A DNA stretch of 64,000 nt from Unio delphinus (taxonomy: Eukaryota > Mollusca > Bivalvia > Unionida > Unionidae), in the NCBI GenBank assembly GCA_029339505.1, contig JAQISU010000179.1, positions 5,579,501 through 5,643,500 on the forward strand. The letters are read 5' to 3'. Positions 1 through 11,925 of this stretch are shown piece after piece (positions within the stretch are counted from its first letter, which is position 1; the number at the start of each line of letters is the position of its first letter). A model generated the notes under the pieces. It ran no database searches. It was not told the origin of the DNA and saw only the letters and a list, made by a program, of their open reading frames with translations. Position numbers and translations under genes: made by a program.

Positions 1-127
1 AATATTTTCAGCATTGTTTTTTGTTGTTGTTTTAGTCATGACATTATATATGTTGTAAAATGCTTAAAACCTCTTGAAGATTTGGCGCTATAAAAAATCC
101 TCATTATTATTATTATTATGATTACTA

Positions 128-181
<54 letters not shown>
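1..181 (+). mobile_element. 3' tail of a CR1/L2-type LINE with (ATT)n end
   Basis: Bases 30-105 match the 3' tail of the LINE that ends near 48.7 kb. Shared landmarks in the same order are TGTTGTAAA, TGGCGCTATA and CTCATTATTATT, followed by an ATT microsatellite (about 102-181). No coding part of this copy is in the window. It lies upstream of, or within an intron of, the SLC26-like gene. Confidence 0.65.
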
Positions 182-183
<2 letters not shown>

Positions 184-1000
184 ACCTACCATTATTTTCC
201 TGATAAGCCAGAACTATAATTTAAAAACATTACTCCAATAGGTTCTTTCCACATAAAGTATGTACCAATAAAAAAATTAAAAAAATTTTGCATGAGAATA
301 TTGATACATTCCAGCATTACTGTTGATTCAGTACAAAACTAGATTTTTTTTTGTTGTTGAGGCATTAAAATGTCAAAATTCTTTAAAACTATTCTATAAA
401 TAAAACATTTATCTTGTGATTTCATTGCAGATATTTGCAAAATTTCTGCTATCATTAGGCAAATATCTCATGGTCAAAATTCTGGAATTTTTAGTTTCAC
501 TTCAAACTTTGGATCTCATCTCTTCATAAGGAACCCTGTCTTAATATACTTTGTTTTTAATGCTGTGAGTATGACTTACTTCCCTTGCAATCCTTGATCA
601 CATTTTTGAATAATTGGAATAAACTACTGATTAACTCATTAACCTCAAGTGCTATGTTTATGCATCGTGAGGTTGTACCCTACTTCTGAGATCGCTATCA
701 TCATCATCAGTTATGATACACAAAAGTGGGTACCATTACAGAAAAGTAGACATATACCTCAATAACGATACCAAATAATGTAGACATTCTACTAGAACTG
801 ATGCTCCAAAATGGGTGGCATTACCGGATAGCAGACATGTGGCTCTACAATGATACTAAACAATGTAGACTTTCTATTTGCAGTCCAAAATGTAGCTGGA
901 AATATTTTTGTTTTTTTTAGACATGATTTATTTTATGCCAAATATTACTGGTTTTGGAACCAGAGTTTGTGTCTAGAGTTTATACCTTTTGGTCTGAAAG
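182..1000. other. Non-coding stretch, nothing recognised
   Basis: AT-rich sequence, probably intronic or upstream of the SLC26-like exons. One stretch (431-564) is framed by plausible splice sites and open in one frame, but it does not resemble the missing part of the gene and was rejected. Confidence 0.4.
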
Positions 1001-1644
1001 CAGACTATAGTCTGTGTCTACATCCCTGTTTGTTTGTACCTCCCTGCCGATTTCAGTAACGAAAAGCATAAACAAGATAAAAAGTCAATAAATCTTGCTA
1101 AATTCATTCATTGATTTATAATTTCTAACCCGATTGCGACCAGGGTGTCCATAACACCTTTATTGTTTGCGTGTCTGATGCTTAACGGAAGTTTTCATTA
1201 CAACCATGGCCATTTTCGAGATCAATTTCCAGTTCCTGGACAAGTCCATTTTCAGTAAAGGGGTGGATGCATAAATACGCATGTATGTACATAGAAGGTA
1301 AGAGTCTATAGGTTGCAAAGGGATATAACTCTTAACCTTACCGTAATTGATAGAAGTATCCGTAGTAACCAAATAAGAGCAATGACGTCACTCTATGTGG
1401 AAAAAAAGACTTGCCCAAATTTTGTGCAATATGGTGTCGTGTTAGTATGAATACTTCCGTTAAGCATCAGACGCGCAGACGATAAAGGTGAAATGGACAC
1501 CCTGATTGCATTTGGGTTAGAAATTATAAATCAATGAATGAATTGAGTAAGATTTATTGACTTTATATCTTGTTTATGCTTTTCGTTACTGAAATCGGCA
1601 GGGGGGTACAAACAAACGGGGATGTAGACACAGACTATAGTCTG
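1001..1644. mobile_element. Non-autonomous DNA transposon (MITE) with 192-bp terminal inverted repeats
   Basis: The left arm 1001-1192 and right arm 1453-1644 are inverted copies of each other at roughly 90% identity by eye. Both outer ends carry the 14-bp palindrome CAGACTATAGTCTG. The 260-bp centre has no coding potential. Because the ends are palindromic, the exact boundary and target duplication (possibly TA) cannot be fixed. No family name can be assigned. Confidence 0.75.
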
Positions 1645-1794
1645 AAATTTACTAGGAGAGGTGAACCATTGCAAAATGTAGGATAAGTTTGAGATTTGGA
1701 GTGAATAGTAAATAGGACATGAAAACATAAAAAATAATTCGACTTTTACCCTTGGCATCCAGCCAAATGAAATGAAGTAACCCCTGAATTGTGT

Positions 1795-2075
1795 TTCTTT
1801 AACCATTGATTGTGTAGTCATGTGATTATGTTGATCTAATACAACAACATGTATCTTGCTCAATGATTGTGTACTCATGTGATAATGTTGACCTAATAAA
1901 ACAACATGCAGGTATGTCACTCAAACATTGAACATTTAGTCATGTTGATCTAATACAAAAACATGTTGGTATTGCACTCAGCCATCAAATTTGTACTCAT
2001 GTGATGTTGACCTAAAACAACATGTATCTGACTCAACCATTGGCTGTTTACTCACGTGATAATGTTGTAATGTTA
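1795..2075. repeat. Diverged minisatellite, about 65-bp unit, 4 copies
   Basis: Units share CATGTGAT-ATGTTGA-CTAATA-AACAACATG and ACTCA. Copies differ by small indels. The array lies about 400 bp upstream of the first recognised exon. Confidence 0.6.
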
Positions 2076-2481
2076 CATCATACAAAGTGCTAGTGTTGGT
2101 AACTCGTGCAGGTTTCCAAAAGAGACCCGTTTTTCTTTGTGCGTTGTATAGACAGATGAGTGTTAGAATAGTTTATAAAACATTGGAACCCTATTTCTTT
2201 GTTACAGAGAAAAGTAATATTGTATTTACATGGAGTAGACCATTCCTACACATCCAGTGACTGGTTTGGCTGTCCTCATTTTCCCAGTATATTTCTTCAT
2301 TTTTTTTTTTTTAATCTTTCTTTAATTTGAAAATTGTTTCATTTGACTTCAGATGCGTATTCAGCTGAAAAGATAGGAAACTAAAACAATCTTTTTAACT
2401 CAGTAAAATAAAATTTTGATTAAATTGATTTGATTAAATTAATTTTATGTGTGTTTGAGTGAGTTTTAATATTTGTTTCAG

Positions 2482-2536
2482 ATCTTCGAAGAGTATGGCT
2501 CCATAGATGTTGATGTATATCTAGCAGAAGTGTCTG
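2482..2536 (+). CDS. SLC26/SulP-like anion transporter, internal exon (STAS domain, part)
   Basis: A 55-nt exon preceded by a pyrimidine-rich ATTTGTTTCAG acceptor and followed by a GTTAGT donor. Read from its first base it gives IFEEYGSIDVDVYLAEVS plus one spare base. That base completes GAT (Asp) with the first two bases of the exon at 3386. The V-D-V-Y-L-A strand after a charged helix is the usual core-strand pattern of SLC26 STAS domains, the cytoplasmic C-terminal domain of these membrane anion exchangers. The exon is too short for ORF-length filters, so splice signals and phase are the main evidence. The preceding exon, which should carry the STAS D-x-x-G/A loop, was not found between 1 and 2481. 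Family assignment is from recognised pattern, not from a search. Confidence 0.6.
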
Positions 2537-3385
2537 GTTAGTGTTATTTTCATTATTTGCCTTAAAAATGTTATGTTGAATATATAATGTAGAACCATGC
2601 ATGTTTTTTTGGAAAACTATTATGATATCAAAAGCAGATGACTCAGAAAACATATACCATCATCATATTTCAGTGTGTGATAACATATTTCTTCTGACAA
2701 ATAACCACAAATTGATTTAACATATTTTTAAATGACTGTCTACCATATATACTTGCATGTTTGTAAAGTCCAACTGCACACTGCACAGATCCAGATCTGT
2801 TGTAGAATGCTGCACTGGCAGATCTTAGTTTGTGCAATTTGTTAAGAGTACTGGTAATCTGTCCAAAAGAAACCATAGACCATGATTTGTCAGTGCAATG
2901 TGCAGTGGCAGATCAGGGTCTGTGTTGTTTGTAGTTTGACTTGACTTAAATAAGACTGTATACGGTAAATTTAACTTTTGCAGTGAAACATGTGTTTAGA
3001 AACTTCAATAAAAGGACACTTGCCCATACAGAATAGCATTCCTTATTCACTGGTTCATTTTATTTTCATATTAACCTCAATATAACAACAGTGACCTGAA
3101 TTAGCAAACTTTCTGTGATCTCTGTCTTTTTTATGGGTAGGTTCTGTGTTCTTTTATCTTTTGAAAAATCAGTGTGTGAGAGAGATGATATTATAATTGT
3201 AATGAGGTTTGAGATTTACAGTAGCATAATTATAGCAGATTTTTCCAGATAACATCACTTTCAGATTATTATTCAGAGTTTTTTGGGATGACGATGAATG
3301 TTTGTTGTCAAATTGTAGTCAAATTGAAATGTGTTATGTTTCAAAAAATGTGTAAGTAAGATGTTTAACATGTGTCTCCCACTAG
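2537..3385. other. Intron of the SLC26-like gene
   Basis: An 849-bp phase-1 intron, GTTAGT to CCCACTAG. It is AT-rich with no repeat family or RNA gene that I recognise. Confidence 0.5.
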
Positions 3386-3513
3386 ATGATATCTGGGATG
3401 TGCTGCAAGCCACAGGGTTCTTGGACAAGTACGAGGACTGTATTTATGTGTCAGTCAATGATGCAGTCAACTCGGCTTTTCATCTAATTGAGGAGAGACA
3501 GCTCTTGAAAAAA
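3386..3513 (+). CDS. SLC26/SulP-like anion transporter, STAS C-terminal exon
   Basis: A 128-nt exon: acceptor CTCCCACTAG, donor AAA-GTAAGT (near-consensus). Two bases complete the Asp codon from the previous exon, then 42 full codons run open and end in phase 0. The translation includes DVLQATGFLDKYED and then YVSVNDAVNSAF. This order is the typical end of an SLC26 STAS domain: a helix with a G-F-(F/L) turn, a short strand with V/T-V-x-DAV, and a final helix ending here in charged residues EERQLLKK. In the family this domain regulates the transporter and binds partners at the cytoplasmic face. Both splice sites and phase agree with the neighbouring exons. I cannot say which SLC26 member it is. 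Confidence 0.7.
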
Positions 3514-5792
3514 GTAAGTAATTTCAACTTTATAGTTACTGTTGATTTAGTATGGCTGTCCGATTTAAAATTTCCTTTTCCTGTCTCATAATACTCTCAG
3601 TTTTTTTCTCACTTTTTAAGAGTTTTGCGAAAAGTTTTTACAATAAAATTGATGCTGTGGTGTAACTTGCTGTCATATATTCTAAGCTCCCTTTGTTGAG
3701 TTACATGTATGTTAACACACCAACTGTACTTCTGTAGTGTAAATTTGGTGGAAAAATATTCCACTTGAATTTTTACATGGAACATGTATTAATTTAACAC
3801 TCAGTTTTTTTATTTTTGCAAATATGAGATTTTGTTTTGCATATATATTTGTTTTAAATATTGTTTTAGTTATTATGTTGGTGATTTAGCGAATATGCCA
3901 TGCATATTTAATATTGGCATTGCTCTGAAGTTGGTACCTTACTGTTTGAACTTTATAAAAATTTATTTATTTTATTAAAAGCACTCTTTAAATAGAAAAT
4001 TTGCTCGCAACATTGAAAAAGTGTAAAAAAATTTACCTACAAATCAATTTACCTATCTCTGCTAATTAGCACATTTAAAACTTTTTGCTATTTTTTTTAA
4101 AGGTATACATGATTTTCATATAAAAATTGGATTCTTCAAGGAAAGTCATCAGTTCACAAGAATTAGTTATATCCATTACATAATGCATCAAGCTGATTTA
4201 CAAATAATTATCACACAACACTTATTTGAATGATATAATTTAACTTTAAAACAAGGATGCCCAACAACAGAACATTCTCTGAATAACATTATATTCCAAA
4301 AATATAGTTTCAACTTGTTTAGCAACTGTATAGTTTGCTTCTTTGTTGACTCTGCAGGATTATACCCAGTCAGGTGCAGTGCACAGATAAATGAAACTGT
4401 ATGAATATAGAGTGTTTTGTACAAGGAAACGTAACACTCATACTGGATAGACATCTGGCAAGAAGTACTTTATCTCAATTTTCACTGTACAAGGAAATTA
4501 AACATTTATACTGACTAGATATCAAGCAGCATATTTTCTGTCAAAGTTCTTTGTACAAGGAAAATTAATATTGATAACCACGATTTGTTAAGCAGCATGT
4601 GTTTCTGTCAAGGTGCTTTGTCAAAGAAACCTAACACTTATCTTGACTATATTACATGTGTTTTCTGTCAGGGTGCTTTGTCAAAGAAACTTATACTGAC
4701 TTGAAACCTTGCAACATCTGTTTCTGTCAGTATGCATCGTACAAGGCAACATAACATTTATATTATATATATTGTTTATATTGTCAATGTATATACATGT
4801 ACTGACAATTTATACTGACTAGATATCTGGCAACATGTTTTCTGTCAAGGTGCTTTGTACAAGGAAACTTAACATATATACTGACAATTTATACTGACTA
4901 GATATCAGGAAAGTGTTTTCTGTCAAGGTGCTTTGTACAAGGAAACTTAACATATTTACTGCCTAGATATCTGGCAAGTCTTTTCTGTCAAGGTGCTTTG
5001 TACATGGAAACTTAACATATATTCTGACAATTTATACTGCTTAGATATCAGGCAACATGTTTTCTTATTAAGGTGTTTTGTATAAGGAAACATAATAGAT
5101 CAATTGATTAGCATGACACTTCAGTGAAGAGCAAGGCCTTGTAATTACTCTTCAGACAAAACTGGGTTCATCCGTTGGCTTTTTTTAATCCATTCAGTGC
5201 GTTAATCATTCACCTGATTTATTTAACAACATAATTTTTGTGACAAACCTTTAATGTCAAAGTTTTGAGTAGTTGGGACATGAAGAGCAAACTGTTCAAT
5301 AAATGAAAATCACACAAATTTATTATCAGTGACTCATTTTTAATGCTCATGATAACCATGTAATATATGCAGACATGTAGTTACCATTATTTCTAGCACC
5401 ACAAACAAAAGTACTCAGTGGTATTTGAAAGCTGAAACCTTTGAAATATGCACCCCCCAAATTGAAACCTTGTAAAATTGACTTAATACCGATACTTTCA
5501 GATTTCAGATAGGTTGAAAAGGGTGTCAAAATTAGAATTTGTAAGGTAGTTGATGAATAGACAAACATGTATCTTTCGACAATAGCAGTTCTATTTGGAA
5601 ATACATGTACAATTTAGAGACAGTATCACACTGTTGTAAAGAAAAGGTAACATTGAACTGGGGTGTATGTAGATGATTTTGCAAATAGTGAAAACAATGC
5701 TTTTACTTTGAATGCTGGATATTTAACCTTTTATACATGTATATTCAGATACGTACATCTAACATTATTATTCTTCCAACTACTTTATACAG
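3514..5792. other. Intron of the SLC26-like gene with an internal minisatellite
   Basis: A 2.3-kb phase-0 intron, GTAAGT to TTTATACAG. Its distinctive content is the tandem array at 4412-5092, listed separately. The rest is AT-rich and unremarkable. Confidence 0.5.
4412..5092. repeat. Diverged intronic minisatellite, about 70-85-bp unit, roughly 9 copies
   Basis: Recurring blocks are CTGACTAGATATC-GGCAACATG, TTTTCTGTCAAGGTGCTTTG and TACAAGGAAACTTAACAT. Unit length varies through small indels. The 3' copies (4800-5092) are the best conserved. Confidence 0.65.
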
Positions 5793-5873
5793 AAACCTTT
5801 ATTACCACAAAATAATGACCAAGATGAGCCAAATGAAAGTGATAAGTTGTTGACTGATCACACAGTAATGTGA
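5793..5873 (+). CDS. SLC26/SulP-like anion transporter, last exon with stop codon
   Basis: The acceptor CTACTTTATACAG is followed in phase 0 by 26 codons and a TGA stop at 5871-5873. The tail begins KPLLPQ, has an acidic Asn/Asp/Glu-rich middle and ends DHTVM. A short hydrophilic tail after the STAS domain is normal for SLC26 proteins. The final T-V-M fits the class I PDZ-ligand pattern (S/T-x-hydrophobic), and several SLC26 exchangers end in PDZ ligands, so apical scaffold binding is a reasonable inference. The exon is supported by phase agreement with the exon ending at 3513 and a good acceptor. It is short, so a chance match is not excluded. A 70-bp minisatellite begins about 140 bp after the stop. 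Confidence 0.6.
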   Translation, partial: KPLLPQNNDQDEPNESDKLLTDHTVM

Positions 5874-6011
5874 GGTATAAACTGGAATATCACCTACTTT
5901 ACCTCCCTTGCTTGAGACATGCCTACTGTTAGATTCCATTTTTTGTGCTATCAGCTTTTTGTGATTGCCACATCTTGCTTCTCACTGCATACTGTTAACA
6001 CTCTCTGCTTT

Positions 6012-6718
6012 ATAGCTCACCTGACTTTAATGCCAAGTCAGCTTTTGGTGTGGCCCAGCATCAGTCATGCATTTGTCAAAATTTTCTCACCTGGCTTTAA
6101 TGCCAAGTCAGCTTATGGTGTGGCCCAGCATCAGTCATGCATTTGTTAACATTTTCTCACCTGGCTTTAATGTCAAGTTAGCTTATGGTGTGGCCCAGCA
6201 TCAATCATGCATTTGTCAAACTTTTCTCACCTGGCTTTAATGCCAAGTCAGCTTATGGTGTGGCCCAGCATCAATCATGCATTTGACAAAATTTTCTCAC
6301 CTGGCTTTAATGCCAAGTCAGCTTTTGGTGTGGCCCAGCATCAATCATGCATTTGTCAAAATTTTCTCACCTGGCTTTAATGCCAAGTCAGCTTTTGGTG
6401 TGGCCCAGCATCAATCATGCATTTTGTCAAAATTTTCTCACCTGGCTTTAATGCCAAGTCAGCTTTTGGTGTGGCCCAGCATCAATCATGCATTTGTCAA
6501 AATTTTCTCACCTGGCTTTAATGCCAAGTCAGCTTATGGTGTGGCCCAGCATCAATCATGCATTTGTCAAAATATTCTCACCTGGCTTTAATGCCAAGTC
6601 AGCTTTTGGTGTGGCCCAGCATCAATCATGCATTTGTTAACATTTTCTCACCTGGCTTTAATGTCAAGTTAGCTTCTGGTGTGGCCCAGCATCAATCATG
6701 CATTTGTCAACATTTTCT
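6012..6718. repeat. 70-bp minisatellite, 10 copies, in the probable 3' UTR
   Basis: Units recur exactly 70 bp apart (one is 71) and share CACCTGGCTTTAATGCCAAG, TGGTGTGGCCCAGCATCA and CATGCATTTGTCAA. Substitutions are few. The unit is one base longer than a multiple of three, so the frame rotates; the open frames here are a by-product of the repeat. It starts about 140 bp after the stop codon of the SLC26-like gene. Confidence 0.85.
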
Positions 6719-7849
6719 ATATTCAACTTTTTCTAAAAGCAACTGCAGTACCAAATTCTACCAAAAGTGGCAGAGGGCATCTCAGCAAGTTAAGCTTTCG
6801 ATCTTGTGCAAGAGATTACAGTTAGAAATGGTGAACATTAATCAAAGACAGAAAATCAGTGAAACAGCTTCTAACAGACTATCCGTATAGTCAAATGTGG
6901 CCACCATTACAGGAACAAAAAATATTAATAGACTCTTCCTTAAAACCTTCCAAACAGAATTTGACCAAATTTGACAACAGGCATTTTGTCACTATGGGTA
7001 TTTAAATTAAACAATTTATGCTGATTCTGCCATGAAAATAAAGATTGTGTTACAAGTACTAAAAACAGAAAACATTTGAACATACACAACTCCACATACT
7101 TTGACCACATTTGATGGAGATGATATAAAATGGTTTTACATGTGTACAAATTATGCCATCCAGGTGCTTATTACCTTGATGCAGTTGTTTTTCCAACATA
7201 TACAATACACATCATTCAAAGATATTTCTTCAGAAACCATCCTACTGAATCCAGATTTCTGACCTGCTGCACATGTGTTTGGCTGTTAGGCAGATTTCAG
7301 CCAAGTGAATGATCATAGGCCCACTTGGGCTTCATGTTTGTGTTTTAAATATTATTGATTATCAAAAGTTTTATTCATTCTTTCACATGCTTAGCTATTG
7401 TTTTTTTCGATAGAAAAATTTCATATTGCCTGAATGTAGGCTGCTTATTTGCTGTGCTGTGAGATTGCTGTATTGTTTTTTTTTTAATAAATTGTTTCTG
7501 AAATTTATATTTGCACATACCATAATTGTTTGCTAAATATGTCAATTGCTTTACATTTCTTTTGCTCCATTATTAACATCTTTTATTTTGGATATCTGAG
7601 ACACAGTTATATGTTACAGTTTCGAAATTGATAGAATTTTCGCATATTCAAAACTAATTACCACTGTTGAAATCTGGTCGCTCTGAATTTTTTTTTGAAC
7701 ACCTGTAACTATATAACTTGAATTGGATTTCGGACTATGCACAAAATGCTAGTAAATAAGATGTAGCATTAAAAATGGAAATTATTATTGACTTTCTTTA
7801 TTCAAACTTTGTGTGCTTATTACAGTCTGTCCAGGTTAATTATTATAAA
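6719..7849. other. 3' flank of the SLC26-like gene, no gene seen
   Basis: AT-rich DNA with no exon-like or RNA-like structure. A poly(A) signal candidate lies at 7037. Confidence 0.4.
7037..7042 (+). promoter_or_regulatory. Candidate polyadenylation signal AATAAA
   Basis: This is the first canonical AATAAA I find after the stop codon at 5873. If used, the 3' UTR would be about 1.2 kb and include the whole 70-bp array. The motif is common in AT-rich DNA, so this is weak evidence. Confidence 0.2.
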
Positions 7850-7896
7850 TTATTAATTAATTAATTAATTAATTAATTAATTAGTTAATTAATTAG
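7850..7896. repeat. (TTAA)n microsatellite
   Basis: A run of about eleven TTAA units with one interrupting G. Confidence 0.9.
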
Positions 7897-8149
7897 ACTT
7901 GGTCTTCTAATATTTCATGCATTCAATTATTTGGCTTTATCTATTGCTTTCTAGTTTTTTTACTTTCAGTACTCTGCTTTTTTCTGGTTTATCACCTTTG
8001 TACCCTTTGCACATATGAATATTTTGCTTAATCCTGTTTGCATTTTTAAAATGTAGATTTTAATATTAATTTCTTATGGAATGCTTTTTTTATTTATATG
8101 TTGTGTATAGATGGATGGATGGATTTTTTTGGTGATGTGATTGGATTTA

Positions 8150-9130
8150 TTGTTAGGTATATTCTTGATGCAATCATATCCCTCTGTCCATCCATTCAGC
8201 GACAATTGGTTTGCACAGATTATTTCATCAGAAATTCAATTTGAACTAGATTTGATATACAGCTGTTTTATTAAAGAGATCTCAACCAGGTTGGTTTTCA
8301 GCTTTCTATGCCATCAGTAAGAAGAGTTAAGGTCCTTTGTGTAATGGACTGGTTTCTGCAACATGACTCTTGCAGAATTTTTACAACTTTTTACAAGAGT
8401 TATGCCCCTGATGGACTCTTGATTTTGATTTCACCAGTATTACTTTATACGGTTGATTGGATTTTATTCCAAATTTGACATTAACTTTTACGTTAATGAG
8501 ATCTTGGATAAATATGACTTCCTGCATTTCATGTCTTCATTTGCAGGAATGGTATCCTACTGATTGCTTGGCCTTCAGACCAGACTTTTGTGGCAAGCCA
8601 TTATTCAGTTTTGTTAGATTTCAATCAAATTTGGTCAGCGGTATTATATTGATAAAGACTTTGGACAAGTTTGATTTCTAGCATTCCACAAGTACAATGA
8701 CAGGAGTTATTCCCCTTGATCATTCAGCTTCCTGACTTTGGTTTCTGCAGCATTGCTTTACCAAGTATTATCAAATTTCAATCAGTTTTATAATGACAAG
8801 ACATGACATCAGTTTGAAAATTTTATAAAATTATCTGTAGGAGTTATGGCCCCTGCTTTTGCATTCTTTGTATTTGGTTTCTATAGTGTAACCTGCCTTA
8901 GGATTCTTGGCTTTCAACTAAATTTGATGCATAGTCATATTGTCAAGACCATATCAGAGTTTGTTTGGTAGTGCTCTTTAACATCGTTTACAAGAGTTAT
9001 GACCCCTAATAGTCCATCCCATTGACTTTGGTTTCCAAGAGAATCACTTTTCCAAAGATCGTTGAATTTCAGACAGATTTGTCAGGAAGCATTTGATTGG
9101 CAGACTCTTTAAAAAGATATATTCCAGCAT
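8150..9130. repeat. Old, very diverged tandem repeat with GAGTTATGnCCC blocks
   Basis: The block GAGTTATG/T-CCCCT followed by a TTTGGTTTCTGCA-like segment recurs near 8397, 8704, 8843 and 8995, with a weaker copy near 8322. A CAAATTT-GATC-like segment lies between copies. Unit length is roughly 140-200 bp. It is too decayed to define a consensus by eye. Confidence 0.45.
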
Positions 9131-11685
9131 TCAGTGTCTGAATTTAGAACTGTTATGATCTGTAAATACTCATCTTCTGTTATGTTCTGTAAATACCCAT
9201 CTTCTCCAAAATTTTAGTTTCACTACACAAGTTCTAATATGTACAGCCTTTGCATGTGAATAGTAGTGAGTTAGGAATTTTTTAATGTAATCACAACAGG
9301 CAGCTTATGTTTATTTTTTATCTTCTTTTTTATTTACTTAAATAAAGGAATTTCGTAAAATATTTTAAATGAATTCATCTTATATATCCAATATATTTTG
9401 TTTTTTAAACAAATGTGAACAATGTATGAATATTTTATGGCAGAAGTGCATGGACATAGTCCTATTTTCATGGTATTTTTAAATATTTTCAGTAATACAA
9501 AGCATGGGTTTATTTAAACTCATTTATTAAAATGACTTCAGTATATGGACAATTCAAATGATTGTGTGGAAGTGTACTTCTTACTGAAAAAAATTCTATT
9601 CTTTTCATTGGGTTTTCAAGGGTTATTTTCTCTCTTGAAAACATTCTCATATTTTTTTTGTATCTTTCCTTCACCTTTCTTATCTTTATAAAATCAAACA
9701 CTGGTTATGTTTAGCAAGGACATAGTCTTCAGGACTTATTTTAATGAAAAACTTTCATTATATTCGATATGGAATAGAAAATAAACTTTTAATTACATGT
9801 ATAAAAATAATTTCAATGTGCATAATTTCTTTTACAAATTTTTTGAGGTGAAATTGATATTTATAAACAATTTCTTTTTTGTAAGCAGCAAAAATAAATA
9901 ATTGAGTAATGATTATGATATTAAACAATATAATAATACTATGTAGATTGTGATAAATAACATTGAATAGCAAATAATGTTTTTAATTAAAATATTCATT
10001 AATTAGATCATTTGAATTTGCATTAGGTTTCTTTTACTAATATGATGTATTTAGCAAATTCACAAAAGTATCTTTATGTTAAAAGCCATCAGATACAAAC
10101 TAGTTTTGAGAACTTTCTTTGGTTTTATTTTTCATTGCAACTACCCCGAAGGTTGAGTTATTTCAGGTCTATCAGTTATTTCTAAGCTCTGACATATTTG
10201 TGTACTTTACTTTTTTGCAGGTCAATTTCTTCATATGGGTCGATGGAACAATGAATGAACAAGTCTTCAGAGAAGTTTTCATTGCATGATATTAGTCTTT
10301 TAAGAAACCAGGTGTTCATGTTACACTTCAGAAAAGTTGTATATCATTGCATTCAACCATTTTGCAAAATTGCAAATTATTTTGTTTTGTTTATACTTTT
10401 CTGGAGAAATCAGCCTTTATTCATAATTTCTTTTTGTAAAAAATGTATACTGTATTTACTATATGTTATCAGATGGCAACAAATAATTGCTTTTTTTGTT
10501 GTCCGAATACATATTAAATTCTTGAATTATATGTCCGGAAACATACAGGCGAAGATAAATGTATGTCCTCCCCCCCATACCGTAATGGAGTTACCATTAG
10601 CTCACACGAGAATGTGCTTCCATGAAGTTAAACAAGTATTTTGTCCTACACCACAGAAAGAATAATGAAAGAAAAACAGGCATTACTTGCCTACTTTGTC
10701 TCTTTGATAATTATCCATCCATCAGATAAACACAGCTATACAAGTATTAGAGCCACATTTATGTGCATATTTTCCAAAAGAACTGCCTTATTAGTAATCT
10801 TGCAATCCAGTTTAACCCTCTGCTAATCAGAGATCATTAAAATCTACATTACAAATGCACACAAGCATTATTTCTGTTTAATTAAGATATTGATACAAAC
10901 TAAAGAAAATGATTTTGGAATTATAATTCTTAAGATAGTTATGACAGAAACGTTTTAGTATCGAGAGTAGAAATACCGATACATGTATGATATCTAATTT
11001 TAGAGGATCAAAGGTTAGAGGCTCCATATGGGGTATGCATGCCTAGGAAGTGAATATAAGAGTCAACGCGATTAATATATTGGAAATTTGTTTTTTAAAA
11101 AGCGATCTTTTTCTTGTGGTTCTCTCTTCTTCTTTCCCCACACAGCCAGCTTCAAAATGAGCAGAGCTAGTTGAAACAATGAACTGCTGAAAGATCTTTT
11201 TGATGCATGTCGAAGATTTCAAGGTGTCAAGGTGATAATTGTTAATAATATAACTTGCGGGATTTCTTTGATGTATGTTCAGATATAAAAGGCAGCCATC
11301 TGGATTTTATTAAAAGAGCATGCAATATACTGATTATTTAGCACCCACAATCAATATTTATTGTCTACAAAGAGGTTTATTACCTGTAGAACAATAATTA
11401 TGTTTAAACCTTGGTATATAATGCATCAGGGATAAAGGGATTTGTTTTGTTGCAAAATGCCAATAAATTTTACTAATCCATACATTCAAACTCTGATGTA
11501 TTGTTTATTGATGTTAAGCAGGGGTCATGGTTTCTAATTAAAGCCATAACTGTCACACCTGTTTGAAGTGGTTTCTTGTGTAATAATGTCTGCACTGACA
11601 ACTAATCATATTTTTGTTAGCCGAATCAAGCTATTAAAATAAAAAGTTTAAATAAAATACCCACCACTATCAAACATTTTTATAC
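9131..11685. other. Intergenic stretch, nothing recognised
   Basis: AT-rich DNA. The longest open frame (10255-10665) is low-complexity and hydrophobic, with no family resemblance. Confidence 0.4.
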
Positions 11686-11925
11686 TTGATAGCTGTCATT
11701 GCGAAACATAATATTGTTGGTACTGTAATAATTTTGATGGATATGTTTATTATATGTTATGCAACAAGCGAGGAGATACTGCCTAGTTTCTGGAGGGACT
11801 CTCTTTTGCCAAAATCGTCTCCAATGAGGCCAGTAGGCCATCCACAGAAGCGACCTCGAATTAATGATTCTGAAGATTGCTCACAAAAAGAACTGACTAT
11901 GAAGAAAGCTGCTGTAGATGAGGAG

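Noticed and set aside
431..564. Possible upstream exon of the SLC26-like gene (acceptor TTCATTGCAG, donor GTGAGT, open in one frame and ending in phase 0)
   Set aside because: The translation does not resemble the STAS core that should precede 2482; a 44-codon open stretch between chance splice sites is not rare in AT-rich DNA.
6277..6890. Two overlapping open frames of over 100 codons
   Set aside because: They are produced by the 70-bp minisatellite; the translation is the same repeat read in rotating frames.
10255..10665. 136-codon frame on the plus strand
   Set aside because: Hydrophobic, Phe/Ile-rich AT-driven sequence with no family features or supporting splice sites.
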